Origin: Candidatus Zixiibacteriota bacterium
GTDB lineage: Bacteria; Zixibacteria; MSB-5A5; JAABVY01
Direction: 5' to 3'
Assembly: GCA_014730285.1 (NCBI GenBank)
Contig: WJIM01000098.1
Coordinates: forward strand, 1-6,883
DNA: 6,883 nucleotides
Shown one piece after another: positions 1 to 5,744 of this stretch. The notes under the pieces were generated by a model that did not search any database, was not told where the DNA came from, and worked only from the letters and a program-made list of their open reading frames with translations. The first letter of the stretch is position 1, and each line of letters opens with the position of its first letter. The position numbers and the translations under genes are program-made.

Positions 1-78
1 GCATGATACTGCCAGTGTTAACAAGAAGAGAATCGATACTATAGCAAATGTAGTTTTAGCTTTCGGTTTTATTGCCAA
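1..78 (-). CDS. Putative lipoprotein, N-terminal fragment (TTG start)
   Basis: Only the first 26 codons lie in the window; the gene continues past position 1. The start is inferred as the TTG at 78-76, because AGGAGG sits six bases upstream on the minus strand. The reading frame gives a lysine-containing N-terminus (K4, K6, K8), then a hydrophobic stretch at about residues 11-24, and ends L-A-V-S-C with Cys26 at the window edge. This is the layout of a type II (lipoprotein) signal peptide, although alanine at the -3 position is less usual than leucine. Export and lipidation at the membrane are inferred from this alone. The start overlaps the last 23 bases of the preceding membrane-protein gene, which suggests translational coupling in one operon. 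Function cannot be judged without the mature domain. Confidence 0.6.
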   Translation of the reverse strand, partial: MAIKPKAKTTFAIVSILFLLTLAVSC

Positions 79-364
79 TGCTTTCCTCCTGCCTGATTGC
101 CTGCTGTTTTTTATTTATATACACAATCCCGAGCGGCAATGCAATCCCATAAGCGCCCCACAGCAAAAATCTCCAGGGCGATTCCAAAGTCAGGAGCAGA
201 ATCAGGAAGGCGGCCAATGCCAATGTCATAAGGGCGGCAGCCTTCAAAATAAAGTGTCTTTCCTTTGCGGTCTGAGCCCGTTTTACACTGCAATATGTGC
301 CATAGACGGCTCCCAGTAATCCGATGGTGCCGCCCAGAATCCCGCCAATAAGTCCCGGATGCAT
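56..364 (-). CDS. Small three-helix membrane protein, function unknown
   Basis: This predicts a 102-residue inner-membrane protein with three hydrophobic segments at about residues 4-26, 38-60 and 63-83. The first is glycine-rich (GGILGGTIGLLG). A basic loop (KRAQTAKERH) follows it, and the tail is short and charged (KKQQAIRQEE). The ATG at 364 is chosen because GGAG lies seven bases upstream. The frame stays open to an ATG at 454, but that extension has no ribosome site and reads as atypical sequence. The gene overlaps a downstream lipoprotein gene by 23 bases, so the two are probably co-translated. I do not recognise a named family with certainty. The small size and polytopic form are compatible with an accessory membrane protein, but no reaction can be assigned. 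Confidence 0.7.
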   Translation of the reverse strand: MHPGLIGGILGGTIGLLGAVYGTYCSVKRAQTAKERHFILKAAALMTLALAAFLILLLTLESPWRFLLWGAYGIALPLGIVYINKKQQAIRQEESIGNKTES

Positions 365-510
365 AAAAAATCTCCTTTTCCGGTTATACATTTGAATCAC
401 AATCTTAGATCGGCAAAAAAGCAGAATTGGTTTAATCGGGAATTCGTTGCTCAAAAATCTATGTGCATGTTTTTCAATGATTTAGCTTGCACTTTTATTC
501 ACGAGCGACC

Positions 511-539
511 TTTAAAAAAAGTGTTTGGGGTTTTTTCAA
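511..539 (-). promoter_or_regulatory. Candidate sigma70-type promoter for the leftward operon
   Basis: Read on the minus strand, TTGAAA (539-534, five of six consensus matches) and TTTAAA (516-511, four of six) are separated by exactly 17 bases. Transcription would start near 504, leaving a leader of about 140 bases before the ATG at 364. The region is AT-rich, so chance matches are likely. Confidence 0.35.
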
Positions 540-541
540 CA

Positions 542-553
542 TTACAATTGTAA
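542..553. repeat. 12-bp perfect palindrome, possible operator
   Basis: TTACAATTGTAA is a perfect inverted repeat. It lies three bases upstream of the -35 box of the candidate leftward promoter, a common position for a dimeric regulator. It lacks the central ATAT of the NrdR boxes nearby, so it would be a different site. No regulator is identified. Confidence 0.35.
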
Positions 554-595
554 CCATATCAATGGGTTAAAAAAATGGCGTCAGGAATCGGGTAT

Positions 596-623
596 TTTTC
601 AGGGAGAACAAATACAATATAAT
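596..623 (+). promoter_or_regulatory. Candidate upstream promoter overlapping NrdR box 1
   Basis: A perfect -10 hexamer TATAAT (618-623) lies 16 bases after TTTTCA (596-601, four of six matches). The -10 lies inside the first NrdR-like box, which is where a repressor would block RNA polymerase. A second TATAAT at 630-635 sits between the two boxes but lacks a good -35. This is an alternative or addition to the promoter at 688-716. Confidence 0.35.
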
Positions 624-627
624 GTGG
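612..627. promoter_or_regulatory. NrdR box 1 (tandem pair)
   Basis: The 16-mer ATACAATATAATGTGG matches the published NrdR-box consensus acaCwAtATaTwGtgt at 13 of 16 positions. NrdR is the zinc-finger and ATP-cone repressor of ribonucleotide reductase genes. The site lies upstream of thyX-nrdJ and is separated from the second box by 16 bp, about three helical turns centre to centre, which is the usual tandem arrangement. Confidence 0.7.
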
Positions 628-643
628 TTTATAATTGGTTGAA

Positions 644-659
644 GCACAATATATTGTAT
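644..659. promoter_or_regulatory. NrdR box 2 (tandem pair)
   Basis: The 16-mer GCACAATATATTGTAT matches the consensus acaCwAtATaTwGtgt at 14 of 16 positions, with a perfect core CAATATATTG. Positions 646-657 form a perfect 12-bp palindrome. With box 1 it also makes an 11-bp inverted repeat (611-621 with 650-660), which follows from the two boxes being similar palindromes. Confidence 0.75.
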
Positions 660-687
660 TTTTTTTAATAGAAATTTAATATTTTGC

Positions 688-716
688 TTGACTGAATCTA
701 ATTTAGTTTATATTAT
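688..716 (+). promoter_or_regulatory. Candidate sigma70-type promoter of the thyX-nrdJ operon
   Basis: TTGACT (688-693) and TATTAT (711-716) each match consensus at five of six positions and are separated by exactly 17 bases. Transcription would begin near 723. The NrdR boxes end 28 bases upstream of the -35, so repression of this promoter would need binding from upstream. Confidence 0.6.
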
Positions 717-722
717 AGAATC

Positions 723-894
723 CGCGGGAGTACGGTTAAAGTATTTCTTTAAGTAAAAGCTATAAACTTACTTAGAATCTCATAATAATTATAAAAAGAT
801 AAGCCCATCCAAGGGCTATTTTGCGCAAAAACGCAAATTGTGATATGAAAATGATTTACATGGAAGTGGAAAGATAAAAGATTGGATTGGTTTC
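723..894 (+). other. Hairpin-rich 5' leader of the thyX operon
   Basis: This is about 170 bases of untranslated leader if transcription starts near 723. It contains three simple hairpins: TTAAAG/CTTTAA (736-752, loop of five), AGCCC/GGGCT (802-817, loop of six) and TTTGCG/CGCAAA (820-837, loop of six). The last two are adjacent. No long T-run follows them, so they are not obvious terminators. No known riboswitch core, including a B12 box, is visible. Confidence 0.4.
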
Positions 895-1578
895 ATGGAA
901 GATTTAAAAGAGGAAGTTGTGGATAATATGGCTAAGGAAGCGGTGCCAGAGGTTATACTGATGGCGATTACTCCTGACGGCGAGGATGTGATCGAACGTG
1001 CCTGCCGTACATGCTATCTCTCTTTTCACAGGTACAATCCGCCCTCGTCCACGGGCAAGCTCATTCAGAAGGTAATCCGCAAAGGACATCATTCGGTTCT
1101 GGAGCATGCCTCCGCCACATTCCGCATCAAGGGCGGCTCGCGTACATTCACACATGAGTTCGTGCGTCATCGTGTGGCCTCGCCTTCACAGGAATCGCAG
1201 CGTTATGTTGAGTACGGTGTGCGCAAGCAGTTCGAGGTGGTGGTCCCGGAGAGTATGAAGGAAAACGGTTTCGCCGAGAAGTACCTTCAGCTTTCACAGC
1301 AGACTCATGAACTGTATGAGCAGATGCTGGAGGCGGGGGTGCCCAAGGAAGATGCGCGCTATATTTTGCCGGGCGGAATCACTTCGGAAATCGTTATGAC
1401 CGCGAATTTCCGCGAATGGCGTCATATCTGCAAGATCAGGTGTCATGAGCGCGCGCATTGGGAAATTCGCCGGATTTGTCTGGAAATTTTGAAGATCCTC
1501 AAGAATGAGGCCCCAATAGTATTTTGGGATTTTGAAATAGATGAGGAGAACTGCACTGTGCGGCAGGTTTCCTCTTAA
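895..1578 (+). CDS. thyX: Flavin-dependent thymidylate synthase ThyX
   Basis: ThyX makes dTMP from dUMP in the cytoplasm, using methylenetetrahydrofolate as carbon donor, FAD as cofactor and NAD(P)H as reductant. The signature RHR-x7-S is present (R91, H92, R93, S101, followed by R103 and Y104). Other family landmarks are GHHSVLEH (64-71), ARYILP (154-159) and the region N171-F-R-E-W-R176 leading to AHWEIR, where the more usual glutamine is histidine. At 227 residues it has normal length and looks intact. The start is uncertain: the ATG at 895 has no clear ribosome site, and an ATG at 928 would give 216 residues that still cover the whole domain. It is first in an operon, 14 bases before nrdJ, under apparent NrdR control. 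Confidence 0.95.
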   Translation: MEDLKEEVVDNMAKEAVPEVILMAITPDGEDVIERACRTCYLSFHRYNPPSSTGKLIQKVIRKGHHSVLEHASATFRIKGGSRTFTHEFVRHRVASPSQESQRYVEYGVRKQFEVVVPESMKENGFAEKYLQLSQQTHELYEQMLEAGVPKEDARYILPGGITSEIVMTANFREWRHICKIRCHERAHWEIRRICLEILKILKNEAPIVFWDFEIDEENCTVRQVSS

Positions 1579-1592
1579 GGAGGAGGGAAAAT

Positions 1593-3869
1593 ATGCATAT
1601 CGACAGACAACTGGGTCTGACCGAAAATGCGATGAAGGTATTGGAAAGACGGTACCTTATCAAGGATGATGAAGGGAAAGTTACTGAAACCCCGGTGGAA
1701 TTGTTCACCCGTGTAGCGAGGCATATCGCCAAGGCCGAGTACAAGTACGGGCTTGAAGACGCCGAGGTCAAACGGGTTGAGGAGCGTTATTACAACGCTA
1801 TCGCCAACCGCGAATTCATGCCCAATTCGCCGACATTGATGAATGCCGGACGTCCCCTGGGACAGCTTTCGGCCTGTTTCGTTCTGCCTGTGGGCGATTC
1901 GATGGAAGATATTTTCGAGACAATCAAACATGCCGCATTAATCCATAAATCCGGCGGCGGCACCGGTTTTGCCTTTTCACGGCTGCGTCCGAGGAATTCT
2001 GTCGTGGCTTCCACCTCAGGAGTCGCCTCCGGGCCGGTATCCTTTATGAAGGTCTTTAATTCCGCCACAGAGGCGGTCAAGCAGGGCGGTACCCGCCGCG
2101 GCGCGAATATGGGTATTCTCAGGGTTGATCATCCCGATATCATGGAATTCATCTCCTGCAAGGATGATCTCTCGCAGGTCACGAATTTCAATATCTCGGT
2201 CGCGCTGACAGACGAGTTTATGAATGCGGCCGAAGAGGGCCGCGAATACGATTTGATCAATCCCCGCACCGGCAAGATTTACACGCAGGACGGCAAGCCT
2301 CAGAAGCTGGAGGCGCGCAAGGTTTTTGACGAAGTGGTCAAGCATGCCTGGCTGACCGGTGAGCCGGGAGTGATCTTTATCGACAGGATGAACCAGAGAA
2401 ATCCAACCAACAAGTGCGAGGAGATCGAGGCGACCAATCCCTGCGGTGAACAGCCGCTGCCGCCTTACGACTCATGCAATCTGGCCTCGATCAACCTGGG
2501 ATCGGTCGTTTGCGATCCCCTTCCGAGCGATTATTCGCCGGATGATCCGGAAAAGGGCATCGACTGGGAGAAGCTTCTGGGCCTGATCAAGATGGGCGTG
2601 AATTTTCTCGATGATGTGATCGATATGAATAAGTATCCGATTCCGGAAATCGAACAGCAGACTCATTCCAACCGCCGGGTTGGGCTGGGTGTGATGGGCT
2701 GGGCGGATATGCTGGTCAAGCTGCAGATTCCGTATAATTCCGAGCAGGCCTTCGAACTGGGCGAGAAGGTGATGGAGTTTATCAACGGTAAGGGTCATAT
2801 TCATTCCTCGGAGCTTGCCAAGACTCGCGGCAAATTTCCCAACTGGAAGGATTCGATTTATGCCGAAGAGGGTGTTTCGATGCGAAACGCCACAATCACC
2901 ACGATCGCTCCAACCGGAACTATCTCGATTATCGCCGGCTGTTCCTCCGGTATCGAGCCCTATTTTGCGGTCAGCTATGTCCGTAATGTTATGGACAACA
3001 CTAAGTTGATCGAAGTCAATCCGCTATTTGAGAAAATTGCCAAAGAGCGCGGATTTTATTCCAAGGAGCTGATGGAACGAATTGCCGAGTCGAATTCGCT
3101 TAAGGAATTCGATGAGATTCCCGAGGATGTGAAGCGTATATTCGTTACTGCCGCTGATGTTACCCCTGAGGAGCATATCCGTACTCAGGCAGCCTTCCAG
3201 AAGAATTGCGACAGCTCGGTTTCCAAGACAATAAATTTGCCCAATGATGCTACCGAGGATGATGTCCGCACCGCCTACTGGCAGGCGTATAAGACCGGAT
3301 GCAAGGGTGTGACGATCTACCGTGACGGAAGCCGTCAAAACCAGGTCCTCTCTACCGGGAAGACTCCCAAGGAGCAGCAAGCGGCGGAACAGGCCGAGGC
3401 CGAGCCGCTGCCTCCGCAGAAGGTTATGCCCAAGGAGAGGCCGGCCACGCTGGACGGATTCACCGATAAGATAGTCACCGGCTATGGCAACCTTTACATA
3501 ACCATCAACAAATTCGGAAATAGGCCGTTCGAGGTCTTCGCCCAGATCGGAAAATCCGGTTTTTCCACCATGGCGGATACCGAGGCAATTTCAAGATTAA
3601 TCTCTTTGGCGCTAAGATCAGGCGTCGATATTGACGATATAGTAGATCAGTTGGTTGGCATTGGCGGGGCATCCCCAATTTACCAGGAAGGTGAGATGGT
3701 GATGTCTATACCCGATGCTATAGCGAAGATCTTAAAAAAGCATTTTGGAAATGGTCATCATAAGGTTGATCGCGATGTTAATCTGGAAGCCTGTCCCGAT
3801 TGCGGCGGGCGTATCCAGCACGAGTCGGGCTGTTTGGTATGCCCGTCGTGCGGCTATTCCAAGTGCTAA
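1593..3869 (+). CDS. nrdJ: Class II (B12-dependent) ribonucleotide reductase NrdJ
   Basis: This enzyme reduces ribonucleotides to deoxyribonucleotides in the cytoplasm, using adenosylcobalamin to form a thiyl radical. The 758 residues contain the ten-stranded barrel motifs in order: PNSPTLMNAG (77-86), SACF with C95, KSGGGTGF (119-126), NPCGE with N282, C284 and E286 (radical cysteine C284), C295 in SCNL, and the phosphate-loop APTGTIS (439-445). C95 and C295 would be the substrate-reducing pair. No ATP-cone is seen at the N-terminus. A TSCPD-like region follows at about 625-715. The tail has a CxxC-x9-CxxC zinc-finger set (C734, C737, C747, C750) and a final C753-x4-C758 pair that should carry electrons from thioredoxin. 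The start at 1593 follows a strong AAGGAGGAGG. The gene ends 15 bases before the next one. Confidence 0.97.
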   Translation: MHIDRQLGLTENAMKVLERRYLIKDDEGKVTETPVELFTRVARHIAKAEYKYGLEDAEVKRVEERYYNAIANREFMPNSPTLMNAGRPLGQLSACFVLPVGDSMEDIFETIKHAALIHKSGGGTGFAFSRLRPRNSVVASTSGVASGPVSFMKVFNSATEAVKQGGTRRGANMGILRVDHPDIMEFISCKDDLSQVTNFNISVALTDEFMNAAEEGREYDLINPRTGKIYTQDGKPQKLEARKVFDEVVKHAWLTGEPGVIFIDRMNQRNPTNKCEEIEATNPCGEQPLPPYDSCNLASINLGSVVCDPLPSDYSPDDPEKGIDWEKLLGLIKMGVNFLDDVIDMNKYPIPEIEQQTHSNRRVGLGVMGWADMLVKLQIPYNSEQAFELGEKVMEFINGKGHIHSSELAKTRGKFPNWKDSIYAEEGVSMRNATITTIAPTGTISIIAGCSSGIEPYFAVSYVRNVMDNTKLIEVNPLFEKIAKERGFYSKELMERIAESNSLKEFDEIPEDVKRIFVTAADVTPEEHIRTQAAFQKNCDSSVSKTINLPNDATEDDVRTAYWQAYKTGCKGVTIYRDGSRQNQVLSTGKTPKEQQAAEQAEAEPLPPQKVMPKERPATLDGFTDKIVTGYGNLYITINKFGNRPFEVFAQIGKSGFSTMADTEAISRLISLALRSGVDIDDIVDQLVGIGGASPIYQEGEMVMSIPDAIAKILKKHFGNGHHKVDRDVNLEACPDCGGRIQHESGCLVCPSCGYSKC

Positions 3870-3884
3870 AATCGTCGAAGTAAA

Positions 3885-4493
3885 ATGAGCAGATATCAAC
3901 CGCCCGGAAGACTTTCCAAAGTCTCCGGGCAGGATTATATGATCCAGATCCAGACGGAATTCGCCTGGCATCCCAAAGCGCGAATAACCACCTCGGTTAT
4001 CCTCGACGGCGTTATAATCCATAAAATTCAGAAGGAATGGAAGGGGCAGCTCGAGACTGAAGAAGAGCAGACCATGGTGGGCAAGTATATCAACCGCCAG
4101 CATGACGAGGTCGAGAAGATAATCAAGTCCAATCAGGAATTCATCCTGAATTATTCCAAGACCGCGGGTAACGATGTAGAATTCGACAATATAATCGATC
4201 TCGAGGGTGTGGCGCGGGCGTTTCTGCTTTCCGCCGACGGTTTGATGACACCGTTCAGAGAAGAAGAGATCGAAATGCAGAAGGTGCAGCTTTTCGAGCG
4301 GCTTTTCGAGCTGGTGGAATTTCTGGATCATATGACTCGCTGGGGCAGTATGGATGAGGCCTATCTTGTGCTGGACGAGGATCGGATCATGATTTTCCGT
4401 TACCGGGACAGCTTCCTTATAGTTGTACTGGACGAGGAGGCTTCGCCCAAAGATACTGCCAAACGTGTGTTAACTTTTTTGAAGGCGGCTTAG
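3885..4493 (+). CDS. Roadblock/LC7-like domain protein (first of pair)
   Basis: This is a 202-residue soluble protein with no signal peptide or membrane segment. Residues about 104-202 read like a Roadblock/LC7 fold: GVARAFLLSADGLMT (108-122), a long amphipathic helix (125-151), then MDEAYLVLDEDRIMIFRYRDSFLIVVLDEEA (156-186) as the paired strands and a closing helix. Such domains bind small Ras-like GTPases (as in MglB) or act as dimeric scaffolds. The assignment is by pattern, not by search. Residues 18-80 form a separate N-terminal part, with a strand pair around RITTSVILDGVIIHK and a charged helix after it; I cannot name it. The start is ATG at 3885 with a weak GAAG site. It lies 15 bases after nrdJ and abuts the next gene. 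No GTPase gene is in view. Confidence 0.65.
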   Translation: MSRYQPPGRLSKVSGQDYMIQIQTEFAWHPKARITTSVILDGVIIHKIQKEWKGQLETEEEQTMVGKYINRQHDEVEKIIKSNQEFILNYSKTAGNDVEFDNIIDLEGVARAFLLSADGLMTPFREEEIEMQKVQLFERLFELVEFLDHMTRWGSMDEAYLVLDEDRIMIFRYRDSFLIVVLDEEASPKDTAKRVLTFLKAA

Positions 4494-5222
4494 GTGCAGA
4501 ATCTTCTGGAACAGATAAGAGGAGTTGTGGGCGTTTCCGGCGCGATAATATACGATCGCAATATGGATGAGGCGCGTATGCTTATGCCTGCCAGTTTTGA
4601 GGAGAAGTTTCGGGATTATCTGCGGATGAAGTTTCTGGATATCCTGAGTTTTGTCGATGGGCCCGCCAAATTCAGAATAAAACTCAGCCGGGGATGGCTG
4701 ATTATCAAGGCTACCGAAACCTATGCCGTTCTGATAGTTGCCAAGGATGATCTGAATATTCCGACCCTGGACCTTGTGCTTAAGTCGATCCTGATTGCAC
4801 TCGATAACCGGGCATATTCCGAGCCTGACCAGAAAGAAGCGATATTTACCGAGGAATCCGCCTTTACGCTTCTGAAGGCGATCAATTTGATAGTGCAGCA
4901 TTTCACCGATGCCATTTCGCAATTCCAGCTGGCTCAGATGCTGCGTGACAGCAAAGCCGATCTTGCTGAGCAGTATGCCGACCTGAAGCACTTTACGGTG
5001 GAGCACAACGCCACTGTGATCCTTATTAAAGGTTCCGAATCCCGTCTGGATTCATACAGCACCGAGGCGGTGGCGGCCTGGATGAGCCAATTCAAGAAAT
5101 ATGTCAAACAGCAGACAGTTGTGGCCGGATTCAATCTGAAGAATATTACCGGCGAGGTCAGGCGCGATCTCGAGGGGCTTCGTTTCTACCGCAAATTCCA
5201 GCAGTTCGCCTCCTCCCAATAA
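4494..5222 (+). CDS. Roadblock-like domain protein with C-terminal helical domain (second of pair)
   Basis: This gives a 242-residue soluble protein starting at GTG immediately after the previous stop codon (TAG then GTG), with AAGGCGG about seven bases upstream. The abutting start suggests coupled translation and a matched amount of the two products. Residues 1-103 again look Roadblock-like: an opening helix and GVVGVSGAIIYDRN (10-23), a long helix, strands around GWLIIKATETYAVLIVAKDD (67-86) and a last helix ending near 103. Residues 118-242 form a second, mostly helical region, with polar helices around 125-170 and 180-240, that I do not recognise. Heterodimerisation with the upstream protein is inferred from adjacency and the shared fold type, not shown. 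It is the last gene of the operon; the terminator begins within its stop region. Confidence 0.6.
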   Translation: MQNLLEQIRGVVGVSGAIIYDRNMDEARMLMPASFEEKFRDYLRMKFLDILSFVDGPAKFRIKLSRGWLIIKATETYAVLIVAKDDLNIPTLDLVLKSILIALDNRAYSEPDQKEAIFTEESAFTLLKAINLIVQHFTDAISQFQLAQMLRDSKADLAEQYADLKHFTVEHNATVILIKGSESRLDSYSTEAVAAWMSQFKKYVKQQTVVAGFNLKNITGEVRRDLEGLRFYRKFQQFASSQ

Positions 5223-5258
5223 ATTAAAGCCGCACCAAAAGGCGCGGCTTCAAATTTT
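5218..5258. terminator. Bidirectional rho-independent terminator between convergent units
   Basis: The arms AAGCCGC (5227-5233) and GCGGCTT (5244-5250) form a hairpin. Read on the minus strand the stem is a continuous 10 bp, because one position is a G-U pair, with loop TTTT and a T-rich tail TAATTTATT. Read on the plus strand the same position is an A-C mismatch and the tail is CAAATTTT. It therefore fits minus-strand termination best, but should also end the thyX-nrdJ operon. Confidence 0.75.
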
Positions 5259-5259
5259 G

Positions 5260-5437
5260 AGAGAGAGGGATTTGACTTGAAAAAAACTCCCAAACCTATA
5301 CGGTAAAGGGCTTTTATAGCCGCCTGGGCATTTACTCCCCGCTGCTCATTGCTGAGGTCTCGGCGTAGGATCCAGCCTCATGGGGGCGACCTTCATTGTG
5401 TCAAATTGATAGAGATTTTTTCAATTGCCCTCTCTCC
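5260..5437 (-). ncRNA. ssrS: Structured non-coding RNA, 6S RNA-like
   Basis: The two ends pair: GAGAGAGGG with CCCTCTCTC (5261-5269 and 5428-5436), then TTGAAAAAA with TTTTTTCAA (5277-5285 and 5416-5424), then a further four pairs. Inside is an open bubble whose one strand holds its own hairpin (5296-5319). A stem follows (5319-5324 with 5385-5390) and then an apical hairpin (5324-5375) with CTCA/TGAG closing at 5345-5356. About 178 bases, a closed rod, a central bubble and an apical stem is the architecture of 6S RNA, which binds sigma70 RNA polymerase. Minus strand is preferred: the apical loop is then GCAA (GNRA type), the middle stem gains a G-U pair, a promoter lies just upstream and a terminator just downstream. 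Two wobble pairs in the apical stem would favour plus. The family name is a structural inference; no conserved sequence was matched. Confidence 0.55.
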
Positions 5438-5446
5438 ATCTCACCC

Positions 5447-5475
5447 AATCTACGCAGCCAACCGCCGTTATGCAA
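5447..5475 (-). promoter_or_regulatory. Candidate promoter for the 6S-like RNA
   Basis: On the minus strand TTGCAT (5475-5470) and TAGATT (5452-5447, four of six matches) are 17 bases apart. Transcription would start near 5439, almost exactly at the outer end of the closing stem of the structured RNA. The -35 is weak (three of six), so support comes mainly from position. Confidence 0.4.
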
Positions 5476-5567
5476 GTTTTATTTCTGCGCAATTTTGTAA
5501 TTCGTTGTAATGCAATGCAGTACAGCACGCATTATTTATGAGTTTCGGTGGATGCTTCGTATTTCGT

Positions 5568-5595
5568 GCGTTGTGTACGTCCCCGTGCACAACGT
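5568..5595. repeat. Inverted repeat forming a 12-bp hairpin
   Basis: CGTTGTGTACG (5569-5579) pairs with CGTGCACAACG (5584-5594), with one G-T wobble when read on the plus strand, around the loop TCCC; a G-T pair extends it at the base. No T-run follows on either side, so it is not an ordinary terminator. A second hairpin (5601-5626, TGCGG with CCGCA and TAT with ATA) lies five bases away. Confidence 0.5.
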
Positions 5596-5656
5596 TCTAA
5601 TGCGGTATATGAGGACATACGCCGCACACTATTCCGGAACATATATATGGACATTC

Positions 5657-5665
5657 TGGTATAAA
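5657..5665 (+). promoter_or_regulatory. Candidate extended -10 promoter of the serpin gene
   Basis: TG (5657-5658), one base, then TATAAA (5660-5665) makes an extended -10 element, which can work without a good -35; none is seen 17 bases upstream. Transcription would start near 5672, about 70 bases before the ATG. An overlapping TATGAT lies at 5667-5672. Confidence 0.4.
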
Positions 5666-5744
5666 ATATGATAACACTGACTGCCATTTATAGAACCATA
5701 GCTCAAGTGGATTGCTGCTTTTGCTTTGGAACAGGAGGAGAGAT

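Larger units (their letters stand above)
5438..5744. other. Gene-free spacer before the serpin gene
   Basis: No open frame here has a ribosome site. The spacer holds the candidate promoter of the 6S-like RNA at its left end, then two neighbouring hairpins (5568-5595 and 5601-5626), the 8-bp palindrome TTCCGGAA (5632-5639), and a candidate extended -10 promoter and ribosome site for the serpin. Positions 5476-5567 show nothing I can assign. Confidence 0.5.

Noticed and set aside
365..454. N-terminal extension of the small membrane protein to an ATG at 454
   Set aside because: There is no ribosome site at 454, whereas the ATG at 364 has GGAG at good spacing and begins the natural hydrophobic segment.
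611..668. Rho-independent terminator formed by AATACAATATA and TATATTGTATT followed by a T-run
   Set aside because: The stem is almost entirely A-T with a long loop, and the repeat is explained by two similar NrdR boxes.
845..877. Ten-residue leader peptide upstream of thyX
   Set aside because: No ribosome site and no run of regulatory codons; this is expected by chance in AT-rich DNA.
723..894. Cobalamin riboswitch in the leader of the B12-dependent reductase operon
   Set aside because: The expected B12 box (GCCACTG type) and the surrounding multi-stem core are absent; only short simple hairpins are present.
3732..4331. 199-codon open frame on the minus strand
   Set aside because: It lies opposite nrdJ and the first Roadblock-like gene, has no plausible ribosome site, and its product has no recognisable domain; the plus-strand genes explain the sequence.
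5260..5437. SRP RNA, tmRNA or RNase P RNA
   Set aside because: The conserved SRP tetraloop region, the tRNA-like end of tmRNA and the conserved RNase P core sequences are not present, and the length does not fit RNase P.
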